A stretch of 5,782 nt of DNA from Erysipelotrichia bacterium (GTDB taxonomy: Bacteria > Bacillota_I > Bacilli_A > Erysipelotrichales > Erysipelotrichaceae), in the NCBI GenBank assembly GCA_009916335.1, contig SAAR01000211.1, positions 1 to 5,782 on the forward strand, in the 5' to 3' direction. The position numbers were made by a program, and so were the translations under genes. This document shows, piece after piece, positions 1-5,651 of the stretch (within the stretch, counting starts at the first letter, position 1; each line of letters begins with the position of its first letter). Under the pieces are notes generated by a model that was not told the DNA's origin, made no database searches, and worked only from the letters and a program-made list of their open reading frames with translations.

Positions 1-699
1 GTTTCCCCCATAAATAAAAACAGTCTTATCAATCGGCAAATTATATTTTTCTCTAATTTCCTTTTTTTCGTGTTCAGAGATATCAATATTAATTGGTTCA
101 ATACTATTAGGGCACACTTCTACAATCTCATTAGGTATTGACGGATTATTTTTTAAAAGAAATTCTACGTTTGCATTCGACATACATCCAATATAATCTG
201 ATATTTTATATAATCTCTCTTCTTTATCCCTAAAATACTTATATATTAAGTTCTTAATACCTGACGTCTTAAGCATCCCCAAATCTACTGCATTTTGTGG
301 AAATATATCCTTTAGAAGTAAATACGTTTTAGCTTGGTCTCTAAATTTTACGAACTCAACTGCCTTTTGTAGTGTGATTGGTGGCGTTGAGTATAAAACC
401 AAATCAAACTTCACATCACTAAAGTACTTTTTTATTCCATTCTTAAACTTTGATTCAATCGTTAAAGTCGAGATTCCCTTTTCTATTAAATTTGTTTTTT
501 GCGTATTTCCAATTTGAAGTTTTAAAATTTTAACTTTGCCATTATCAATCAAATTCGTAGGCTTATTTTTTCTTTTTTCTGTTGGAGAAATAATATATAA
601 GTCGTGACCATCCTTAATAAATTCACGCATTAAGTCTGTATATATGCCGTTTTCATCAATTGTTGAAAAATCTAATAATGTTAGAAATAATACGTTCAT
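1..699 (-). CDS. Family 4 glycosyltransferase, WbuB-like, N-terminal half (runs off the window)
   Basis: Probable cytoplasmic glycosyltransferase that adds a sugar from a nucleotide donor to the lipid-linked repeat unit. The 233 codons visible are open from ATG at 699 to the window edge. The N-terminal GT-B Rossmann domain is recognisable: a beta strand MNVLFLTLLDFS at 1-12, YSTPPITL at 103-110, and LLLKDIFPQNAVDLGML at about 127-143, a signature typical of WbuB/GT4 enzymes in O-antigen and capsule loci. The frame ends at VFIYGGN, where the second, donor-binding domain begins, so the catalytic C-terminal half lies outside. An AAGGAG at 710-715, inside the last codons of the HAD gene, sits 10 nt from the ATG, and only 4 bp separate the genes, so coupling is likely. 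No signal peptide or membrane segment is visible in this half. The family call is firm; donor and acceptor sugars are unknown. Confidence 0.85.
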   Translation of the reverse strand, partial: MNVLFLTLLDFSTIDENGIYTDLMREFIKDGHDLYIISPTEKRKNKPTNLIDNGKVKILKLQIGNTQKTNLIEKGISTLTIESKFKNGIKKYFSDVKFDLVLYSTPPITLQKAVEFVKFRDQAKTYLLLKDIFPQNAVDLGMLKTSGIKNLIYKYFRDKEERLYKISDYIGCMSNANVEFLLKNNPSIPNEIVEVCPNSIEPINIDISEHEKKEIREKYNLPIDKTVFIYGGN

Positions 700-703
700 G
701 TCC

Positions 704-1405
704 TTATAACTCCTTCAGATCGTTTGGGGTGTTTAAATTAAGCAGACTATCAATCTCTTGTAAATGATTAATAGATATATCTGCTTCAATCCCCTCTAAG
801 CACTTTTTATCGCTATGAACTCCATCCCTTAGAATTCTTACAGTCTTTATTGGGTAAATTTTGCTAATATAAAAATCCTTCTCAGGATTATCTCCTACAT
901 AGATCATCTCATCAAAATTTACTTGAAATTTCTCTTTCATAACTTCAAATGCTTTGGGATGTGGTTTCCAATAATCTCGTCCTAATTCATCAGCAACAAC
1001 GATTTCATCAAAATATTTATCTGCCTGAACGGCTTTTAGTTTCTGTCGTTGTGCTATAGCATACCCATCAGTAATAATGCCGACTTTAACTCCTGATCTC
1101 TTTAACTCTGATAAACATGGGAGGACATCATCATAGAATTGAATATCAGGGAAGTGCCCTCTGTACTCATTAACTAAATCAAGTATCATTTCTTTCGAAT
1201 ACTCAATTTGATACTTATCATAAAGTCTATTAAAAACATTAAAAGGACTAACCTTAAAGAAACTCATTAAATCATAAAACACTTGATTTTTATCCATTGC
1301 AAATCTATTTTCGATAATTCCAGCGATGTGGCAATATCCACTTTTTATATATTCTTTTTCGGATATTAAAGTATCATCTAAATCAAAGACTACTGCTTTT
1401 ACCAT
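704..1405 (-). CDS. HAD-superfamily (subfamily IA-type) hydrolase
   Basis: Soluble 233-residue haloacid-dehalogenase-type hydrolase, most likely a phosphatase. All four HAD motifs are present. Motif I is FDLDDT at 7-12, with D8 as nucleophile and D10 as acid/base. Motif II is IITDG at 110-114 (T112). Motif III is K147 in WKPHPKAF. Motif IV is YVGDNPEKD at 169-177, with D172 and D177 as metal ligands. Residues 13-95 form the helical cap expected of a C1 cap. The ATG at 1405 overlaps the end of the ATP-grasp gene by 7 bp, and TTGGAG at 1414-1419 lies 8 nt upstream, which supports this start and translational coupling. The strict pairing with an ATP-grasp enzyme in a polysaccharide operon suggests that it dephosphorylates an intermediate of the same modification. 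That role is an inference; the substrate cannot be read from the sequence. Confidence 0.88.
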   Translation of the reverse strand: MVKAVVFDLDDTLISEKEYIKSGYCHIAGIIENRFAMDKNQVFYDLMSFFKVSPFNVFNRLYDKYQIEYSKEMILDLVNEYRGHFPDIQFYDDVLPCLSELKRSGVKVGIITDGYAIAQRQKLKAVQADKYFDEIVVADELGRDYWKPHPKAFEVMKEKFQVNFDEMIYVGDNPEKDFYISKIYPIKTVRILRDGVHSDKKCLEGIEADISINHLQEIDSLLNLNTPNDLKEL

Positions 1406-2385
1406 TGCACAATCTCCAAGTTCTCATCAACACATATGCTATTATCAAATCTAAAGAACATAATATTATCTCGATAATTTTCGTTATATTCTAGGTTTTC
1501 TCCCATTAACAGACGATACAGGTTTTCACAAGAGTCGGCACCACTTTGAATACTCATTGGTGCACCCCCACCAAATCTGGGATTGATCTCAATATATTCA
1601 ATGCCTTTATTTGTTTTCATAAGTTGTACTGTAATATGGCCAATAGGTTTTAGTACTTCTACAAGTCTCTTAATATCTTCAATAATTTCCCTATCTTTTA
1701 CAATCTTTCCCTTTGAGATTTCTCCGCTTCGTGTTGCCATTCTTAATCTTGGAACAACGGTGATTAGGTTTCCATCAAAATCTAAGAACACATCAACAGT
1801 AAATTCTTTGCCTTCCATGAAGTCTTGCACTATAGGCTCTTTGATTAAAGATCTATATGTAGCCAACTCCTCTATATTGTTTACTTTAAATGTATTTATG
1901 CTCGAACTTCCTGATTTCGGTTTGATAAACAAAGGAAACTCTAACTTTCCAGAGTCCAATTCTTCTTCAGAATACATCTTAGGAATCTTAAATCCGTTTT
2001 CTTCTAGAAACTTTTGCGTATTAATCTTGTCTCTACAAATTGATATTACTTCAGTGCTAGATATTAATACTACAGCGCCTGATTCAGATTCTATTCTTTC
2101 CCGCTCTTCAGACAAGAGTAGCAGATCTGTATCGATTGTAGGAATAACTAACCTAATACCCTCTCTCTTACAAACGTTGATAATCTCGTCAACATAGTTA
2201 TCTTCATTTATTCTTGGTAGATTCGCCTTTTTATCTGCAAAATAAATAGCTGGTGCAGTCTCAGAACAATCTCCAGCTACAACGTTGCTCTTAATGTTCA
2301 ATCTTTTAGCCGCTTTTTGGAAGCTCTGTACTAGTTCTACTCTTCTTCCTGCACTTAATATTAAGATGTTATATTCCGTCATCAT
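1399..2385 (-). CDS. ATP-grasp ligase (carbamoyl-phosphate-synthase-like)
   Basis: A 328-residue ATP-grasp enzyme. Members of this fold form acyl-phosphate intermediates and join a carboxylate to an amine or thiol. An N-terminal pre-ATP-grasp Rossmann-like domain starts with ILSAGRRVELVQSF at 9-22. The ATP-grasp domain follows: PLFIKPKSGSSS at 151-162 with the nucleotide-binding lysines, EFTVDVFLD at 194-202, and the metal-binding IEINPRFGGG at 265-274. All core elements are intact. It is about a third of a full carbamoyl-phosphate synthase large subunit, so that common automatic name would be misleading. Two adjacent ATGs (2385 and 2382) are possible; AAGGTG lies 4 nt before the first and 7 nt before the second, so MTEYN may be the true start. 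It overlaps the sugar-phosphate transferase gene by 17 bp and the HAD gene by 7 bp. A role in attaching an amino acid or other acyl group to the polysaccharide or a precursor is an inference from context. Confidence 0.88.
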   Translation of the reverse strand: MMTEYNILILSAGRRVELVQSFQKAAKRLNIKSNVVAGDCSETAPAIYFADKKANLPRINEDNYVDEIINVCKREGIRLVIPTIDTDLLLLSEERERIESESGAVVLISSTEVISICRDKINTQKFLEENGFKIPKMYSEEELDSGKLEFPLFIKPKSGSSSINTFKVNNIEELATYRSLIKEPIVQDFMEGKEFTVDVFLDFDGNLITVVPRLRMATRSGEISKGKIVKDREIIEDIKRLVEVLKPIGHITVQLMKTNKGIEYIEINPRFGGGAPMSIQSGADSCENLYRLLMGENLEYNENYRDNIMFFRFDNSICVDENLEIVQW

Positions 2386-3037
2386 TTTTCACCTTGCTTC
2401 CTTCAAAGTATTCCATCGTAACCGACGTATCTGAACTGATACCTTCCTTAACAAAAACCTTCTTTAAAGTAAGAAAGATAATTTTCCAATCTCCAATGAA
2501 ACTCACATTATCAACATATTCAACATCTAGGTTAAATTTATCATCCCAGCTTATAGCATTACGTCCATTGACTTGAGCATGTCCTGAAAGACCTGGTCTC
2601 ACTTCATGTCTTCTCTTTTGATGGTCATTGTAAAGGTCTAAGTACTGAATAAGTAACGGCCTCGGCCCTACAATGCTCATATCACCTTTAAGGATATTGA
2701 ACAGTTCTGGCAGTTCATCTAGACTTGTAGATCTTAGCATCCTACCAAACTTTGTTAATCTAACACTGTCTGGCAGTAGCTCCCCATTCTCGTCCTTCTC
2801 ATCTGTCATAGTTCTGAACTTATACATAGTAAATATCTTCTCATTAAGGCCAGGTCTCTTCTGTTTGAACAGTACTGGACTGCCAAGCTTAAATCTCACT
2901 AATACAGCGACGATTATAAGTACCGGGCTTAAAACGATAATTGCCATCATAGACAAAATGAAATCCATTGGTCGTTTAAGAAATCTTCTGTATATACCTT
3001 TATTCAATTCAGCTTCTTTAACTTTACTCTCAATCAT
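2369..3037 (-). CDS. PglC-like sugar-1-phosphate (phosphoglycosyl) transferase, intact copy
   Basis: Small monotopic phosphoglycosyl transferase that moves a sugar 1-phosphate from a UDP-sugar to undecaprenyl phosphate at the inner face of the membrane, the first step of repeat-unit assembly. It is 222 residues from ATG. A hydrophobic membrane helix at about 23-49 carries the LSP break (S37-P38) that makes a re-entrant hairpin in PglC. KFRTM is at 73-77, the catalytic DE dyad at D107-E108 in [14 protein letters not shown] at 124-127, and RPGLSGHAQVNGRN at 147-160. The length is normal for the small PglC/EpsL class and lacks the long N-terminal membrane region of WbaP/CpsE types. A GTG at 3046 would add three residues; ATG 3037 is preferred because a GAG lies 8 nt upstream. 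The gene begins just after the stop of the aminotransferase remnant and overlaps the ATP-grasp gene by 17 bp. It is the only complete initiating transferase seen here. Confidence 0.9.
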   Translation of the reverse strand: MIESKVKEAELNKGIYRRFLKRPMDFILSMMAIIVLSPVLIIVAVLVRFKLGSPVLFKQKRPGLNEKIFTMYKFRTMTDEKDENGELLPDSVRLTKFGRMLRSTSLDELPELFNILKGDMSIVGPRPLLIQYLDLYNDHQKRRHEVRPGLSGHAQVNGRNAISWDDKFNLDVEYVDNVSFIGDWKIIFLTLKKVFVKEGISSDTSVTMEYFEGSKVKNDDGI

Positions 3038-3047
3038 ATCAACCACT

Positions 3048-3353
3048 CTATTTCCATAATGATTTTATAATCCTGCAAATTCTCTCAAGATCCTCATCCG
3101 TCATCTTCGTATCAGATGGCAAGCACACACCATTTTCAAAAAGCTTCTCACTCACATCTCCACCGACATAGTCATACTCCGCAAAGAACGGCTGCATATG
3201 CATCGGCTTCCACACAGGTCTTGATTCAATATTCTCTTGTTCTAATACCTCCATTACATCTAAAGGTCTTACTGGACCATACAAGGTCATCACACTCAGC
3301 CATTGTTCTACACTCCTCGTTCTATTGTCATATATCAATCGTAGGTTTAGCTT
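3048..3353 (-). pseudogene. C-terminal remnant of a second DegT/DnrJ/EryC1/StrS aminotransferase
   Basis: This frame encodes only the last ~95 residues of a PLP-dependent sugar aminotransferase. It shows QWLSVMTLYGPVRP, then ESRPVWKPMHMQPFF and NGVCLPSDTKMT, which align with the C-terminal subdomain of the intact aminotransferase in this window (ESRPIWKPMHSQPIF and RGLCLPSDNKMT). The PLP-binding domain with the catalytic lysine is absent, so it cannot be active. No ATG starts the frame: the first possible start is a TTG at 3338, and an in-frame TAG lies upstream at 3375-3377. Recognisable similarity fades a little upstream of QWLSV, so the 5' edge given is approximate. Counts over 3121-3240 give 53 G+C of 120 (44%), against 33 of 120 (27%) in the equivalent 3' part of the intact gene (3901-4020). 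The two genes therefore have different ancestry rather than being a recent duplication. Confidence 0.85.
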
Positions 3354-3534
3354 AACTGTGGTTATATAAAAGGGCTATTGCAGTTTTACTGCTTTTAGGG
3401 TCGCCCGATAATTTCCAAATTTAAAATTGTTCTATCTAAATCTTCAAATCTATGTAATCCTGCATTTTTTTCAAAACTCTGTATGTATTTATTTTACTGG
3501 GTTTGAAGGCTTATCTCTTTACCATAGCCTTGCC
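3354..3534 (-). other. Unassigned recombination-junction segment between two gene fragments
   Basis: About 180 bp fits neither flanking gene. Similarity between the two sugar-phosphate transferase genes stops abruptly after the shared stretch CTCATATCACCTTT (plus strand, near 3535), and aminotransferase similarity begins near 3350. Between them the minus strand continues in the transferase frame through 13 foreign codons to a TAA at 3494-3496. The same frame then reads on for 32 codons, from NKYIQSFEKN to NLEIIGRP, before a TAA at 3395-3397. That second stretch reads like the natural C-terminus of some protein, perhaps a transposase, but I do not recognise the family. A GCAGT hairpin follows its stop. 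I infer an insertion-element or gene remnant left at the deletion junction; no complete element or target-site duplication is visible. Confidence 0.5.
3380..3392. repeat. Small GCAGT/ACTGC hairpin in the junction
   Basis: A perfect 5-bp inverted repeat with a 3-nt loop (GCAGT TTT ACTGC on the plus strand) lies just past the TAA of the unassigned C-terminal frame at 3395. On the minus strand it is followed by AATAGCCCTTTTAT. It could be the weak terminator of the lost gene or part of an insertion-sequence end. The stem is too short to call it a functional terminator. Confidence 0.35.
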
Positions 3535-3865
3535 TCATATCACCTTTTAAAATATTAAAAAGCTCAGGAAGTTCATCTAAACTAGTTGAACGTAGCCATT
3601 TACCAAATGCTGTAAGTCGGATACTATCTGATAATAATTCTCCATTTCCATCTTTTTCATCGGACATGGTTCGAAATTTATACATTTTAAATATTTTTTC
3701 ATCTTTACCAGGTCTCTCCTGAGCAAAAATGACTGGCGAACCCAATTTAAAATATACTAGAATACTAACCATCAAGATGATTGGGGATAGTAGGATAATC
3801 GCTAAAAAAGACAAGATAATATCTAACAATCGTTTAAAAAATTTCTCGTATAATCCTTTTTTCAT
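3494..3865 (-). pseudogene. Truncated PglC-like sugar-1-phosphate transferase (first half only)
   Basis: Residues 1-110 match the N-terminal half of the intact transferase at 2369-3037, with about 70% identity over 109 aligned positions by eye. A membrane helix at about 13-38 has LSP at 26-28. KFRTM is at 63-67 and [16 protein letters not shown] at 95-110, with the DE dyad at D97-E98. After M110 the frame runs into 13 unrelated codons and stops at 3494. It lacks GPRP and the RPGLSG-NGRN segment that complete the phosphate- and substrate-binding site, and has 123 residues instead of about 220, so it should be inactive. The ATG at 3865 starts 13 bp after the stop of the intact aminotransferase and has only a poor ribosome binding site (AAGAAA). 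The gene was probably the original partner of that aminotransferase before the 3' half was lost by recombination. Confidence 0.9.
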
Positions 3866-3878
3866 TTTTTCTTAGTTT

Positions 3879-5129
3879 CTATTCAAAACAAGCCCTGATT
3901 GTATTTATAATTGTATCCTGCTCTTCCACTGTCATTTTATTATCACTTGGTAAACATAATCCACGTTCAAATATATCAGTACCTACAATTGAAAAATTAC
4001 TATTAATGTAAGCATTTGTTTGAGCACGACCATCACCATTTTTAGTGATGAATGGATTCATCCGAAAAATAGGCTGTGAATGCATAGGTTTCCAAATAGG
4101 TCGACTCTCCGCATTAATTGAGTTTAGTGCATCTAAAATTTCTGAAGGAGTTGATTTTCCTCTTTCTGAAGTATAAAGCACATCACTATCGGATCGTACA
4201 TGTTTTGCCATTGCCTCAGGGAGAATTGTCATACAAGATAACCAATAATTCGGTACGGAATTATTCTTATCAAAAGGGTTCATTTGAATTGGTAAATCTT
4301 TCAAACCATCTCTATAACGATCATAAATAGCTTTTTTTTGCTTTATGTGTTCATCTAGATAAGGCATCTGGCCACGAGCAACACCAGCAATTACATTACT
4401 CATGCGGTAATTATATCCAATTTCCTCATGCTGATACCAACTTGCTTGTTCCCTTGCTTGTGTAGACCATTTTCTAACTTTATTCGCAGCATCTAATTCA
4501 GGTGTCAACAAAGCGCCTCCGCTTGATCCAGTTATAATTTTATTTCCATTAAATGAAATAACTGAATAGTACCCAAAAGTACCTGTTTGTTGGTGCTTGT
4601 ATGTAGCACCTAACGACTCTGCCGCATCCTCTATGAGAATTGCTCCATGTTTATCACAAATGGATTTAATTTCATCAATCTTTGCTGGCACTCCATACAA
4701 GTGGACCAATACTACAACTTTGACATTCGGATAGAGTTCAAATGCTTTCTCTAGTGCTTTTGGATCCATGTTCCATGTTTCATATTCCGAATCAATAAAG
4801 ATTGGGATACCACCTTCATATATCACAGGATTAACTGTAGCAGAAAAAGTAACATCCGAACAAAAAACAAAGTCACCCTTTTTAATCCCTGCTAACTTCA
4901 TAGCCAAATGCAGTGCAGAAGTACCTGACGAAAGCGCAACGACATTTTCACTCTTAGTGTAATCTTTTATCTGTTCCTCTAATGCATTTATATTCGAACC
5001 AGCTGTAGTCATCCAGTTTGTATCATATGCTTCCTTCATAAATTTTAGCTCTTGACCATGCATTGTTGGAGAAGCCAACCAAACTTTATTTTCGAAAGGT
5101 ACTACTTTTTTTGAAAAATCAAATGCCAT
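3879..5129 (-). CDS. DegT/DnrJ/EryC1/StrS sugar aminotransferase, intact
   Basis: PLP-dependent fold-type I aminotransferase of 416 residues, a cytoplasmic enzyme that aminates a 4-keto nucleotide sugar using glutamate. It resembles the PglE/EpsN group that makes UDP-4-amino-4,6-dideoxy sugars. The PLP phosphate site is SSGTSALH at 67-74. The pyridine-binding aspartate is D168 in IEDAAESLGA. The Schiff-base lysine is K197 in SFNGNKIITGSSGG. GYNYRMSN at 238-245 and SRPIWKPMH at 342-350 are further family signatures. ATG 5129 is chosen over an upstream TTG at 5135 because AAGGAG (5137-5142) lies 7 nt before it. Its start overlaps an upstream coding tail by 11 bp. Downstream it is followed by a broken transferase gene, so the intact transferase further on must serve as its partner if the pathway still works. 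The exact sugar (bacillosamine-type or 2-acetamido-4-amino-trideoxygalactose) cannot be read from sequence alone. Confidence 0.92.
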   Translation of the reverse strand: MAFDFSKKVVPFENKVWLASPTMHGQELKFMKEAYDTNWMTTAGSNINALEEQIKDYTKSENVVALSSGTSALHLAMKLAGIKKGDFVFCSDVTFSATVNPVIYEGGIPIFIDSEYETWNMDPKALEKAFELYPNVKVVVLVHLYGVPAKIDEIKSICDKHGAILIEDAAESLGATYKHQQTGTFGYYSVISFNGNKIITGSSGGALLTPELDAANKVRKWSTQAREQASWYQHEEIGYNYRMSNVIAGVARGQMPYLDEHIKQKKAIYDRYRDGLKDLPIQMNPFDKNNSVPNYWLSCMTILPEAMAKHVRSDSDVLYTSERGKSTPSEILDALNSINAESRPIWKPMHSQPIFRMNPFITKNGDGRAQTNAYINSNFSIVGTDIFERGLCLPSDNKMTVEEQDTIINTIRACFE

Positions 5130-5136
5130 TTTCAAT

Positions 5137-5142
5137 CTCCTT
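5137..5142 (-). promoter_or_regulatory. Ribosome binding site fixing the aminotransferase start
   Basis: AAGGAG on the minus strand lies 7 nt upstream of ATG 5129. It lies only 1 nt upstream of the alternative TTG at 5135, so it decides for the ATG. It sits inside the coding tail of the upstream remnant. Confidence 0.75.
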
Positions 5143-5203
5143 TTTCCTAAAACTAGTTAAGTATTTAATACCGAATCCTAAAATATTCCAAATAGTTTTT
5201 AAA

Positions 5204-5222
5204 TCTATCTTTAGCAGATAGA
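5204..5222. repeat. 7-bp inverted repeat close to the Fic junction
   Basis: TCTATCT, a 5-nt loop, and AGATAGA form a perfect short hairpin about 15 bp inside the Fic/polysaccharide junction. No T-run follows on either strand, so it is not a clear terminator. It may be chance in AT-rich DNA or a feature of the breakpoint. Confidence 0.35.
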
Positions 5223-5237
5223 CAAGTATGAAGCAAG

Positions 5238-5566
5238 AAACCATGATTTTCTTGCATCGGATGTCCCACGCTTCAAAATATAATGAATATCCTTGACCCA
5301 TTTCTCTGTCAATCCATCTTGAAAACTATCAATCAGGTAATCAAATGCTGTGAAATGGTTGCTAACTTCAATAATGTCATCAACTTTTATAGAAGTTCCT
5401 TCTTCAAAACAATCGTATTCGTTTCAAAGATATACCGCGTTTGTTTGTGGGAAAGTTGACTACCTTCAATATGGTTAGAATTGTAAGCCAACTCAATTTG
5501 AACTTTGTGATAGATACCTCCCTTGAAATCCAAACTCTTTTCTTCTATTAAGCGTTGACTTAGCAT
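5238..5566 (-). pseudogene. Fic-family protein, N-terminal fragment with a frameshift
   Basis: Fic proteins transfer AMP or related groups from nucleotides to target proteins. The start is ATG 5566, with GAGGT at 5572-5576 five nt upstream. The first frame contains KGGIYHKVQIELAYNSNHIE then GSQLS, including S30xxxE34-G35, which fits the (S/T)xxxE(G/N) inhibitory motif found N-terminally in class II Fic enzymes. It ends at a TAA (5387-5389) after 59 codons. The Fic reading resumes in another frame with EGTSIKVDDIIEVSNHF, then LIDSFQDGLTEKWVKDIH and SDARKSWF. One extra T in the T-run at 5406-5409 would restore the frame. Similarity stops at TGGTTT (5238-5243), before the catalytic HxFx(D/E)GNGR motif, which is absent from the window. 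The gene is doubly inactivated. The family call rests on recall of Fic N-terminal sequences. Confidence 0.8.
5406..5409 (-). other. Frameshift site in the Fic pseudogene
   Basis: The coding strand reads ATTGTTTTGAAGAAGGA. With five Ts instead of four it would read I-V-F-E-E-G and run straight into the second Fic frame. A one-base loss in this homopolymer is the simplest explanation; a sequencing error is possible but would not matter, since the 3' half is also missing. Confidence 0.6.
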
Positions 5567-5626
5567 CGACTACCTCGTTTTTACTTTTAGCCTTCCTAGA
5601 ATATAAAATTCCTTTTTAAACCCTAG

Positions 5627-5650
5627 GAAAGTAAAAATTCTTTTACTTTC
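5627..5650. repeat. Perfect 10-bp inverted repeat between two genes
   Basis: GAAAGTAAAA, a 4-nt loop ATTC, and TTTTACTTTC form a perfect hairpin beginning two bases past the stop of the rightmost gene on the minus strand. It is AT-rich and has no clear T-tail, so it would be at most a weak terminator. Related sequence recurs at 5578-5605 (TTTTTACTTTTAG then CCTTCCTAG), which can pair instead with CTAGGAAAGTAAAAA at 5623-5637. Two mutually exclusive hairpins are therefore possible upstream of the Fic start. Confidence 0.55.
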
Positions 5651-5651
5651 T

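Larger units (their letters stand above)
5119..5237 (-). pseudogene. 3' coding tail of an unidentified, mostly deleted gene
   Basis: After the Fic similarity ends, one minus-strand frame stays open for about 38 codons. It reads YLLKIDLKTIWNILGF, then KYLTSFRKKEIENG, and stops at a TGA (5119-5121) inside the aminotransferase start region. The 11-bp overlap with the next start, and the ribosome binding site inside it, are what an operon gene's natural 3' end looks like. The basic, hydrophobic tail would suit the C-terminus of a membrane-associated glycosyltransferase, but this is a guess and I do not recognise the family. The frame also reads upstream into Fic DNA, out of the Fic frame, so a nominal 60-codon open frame (5119-5301) would be a chimera and not a real gene. 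I infer that the rest of the gene was removed when Fic DNA was joined here. Confidence 0.5.

Noticed and set aside
1583..2197. Long plus-strand open frame (204 codons) opposite the ATP-grasp gene
   Set aside because: It lies wholly antisense to a gene with clear ATP-grasp motifs, its product is a serine/isoleucine-rich string with no domain I recognise, and no ribosome binding site is evident.
2673..3059. Plus-strand open frame of 128 codons opposite the intact sugar-phosphate transferase
   Set aside because: Antisense shadow of a conserved membrane enzyme; the apparent hydrophobic stretches mirror codons of the real gene.
3116..3355. Plus-strand open frame of 79 codons across the aminotransferase remnant
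   Set aside because: Histidine/serine-rich shadow of the remnant, with no upstream ribosome binding site and no recognisable motif.
3506..3531. AAGGCT/AGCCTT inverted repeat in the junction
   Set aside because: Only 6 bp with a 14-nt loop, no T-tail and no repeat elsewhere in the window; likely chance.
5155..5195. Possible promoter before the aminotransferase (TTGGAA then TATTAA on the minus strand)
   Set aside because: Spacing is only 15 bp and both boxes fall in AT-rich sequence that is probably coding; not enough to call.
5119..5301. Minus-strand 60-codon frame taken as one small gene
   Set aside because: Its first ~20 codons read Fic pseudogene DNA out of frame, so it spans the junction; only the tail after about 5237 can be native coding sequence.
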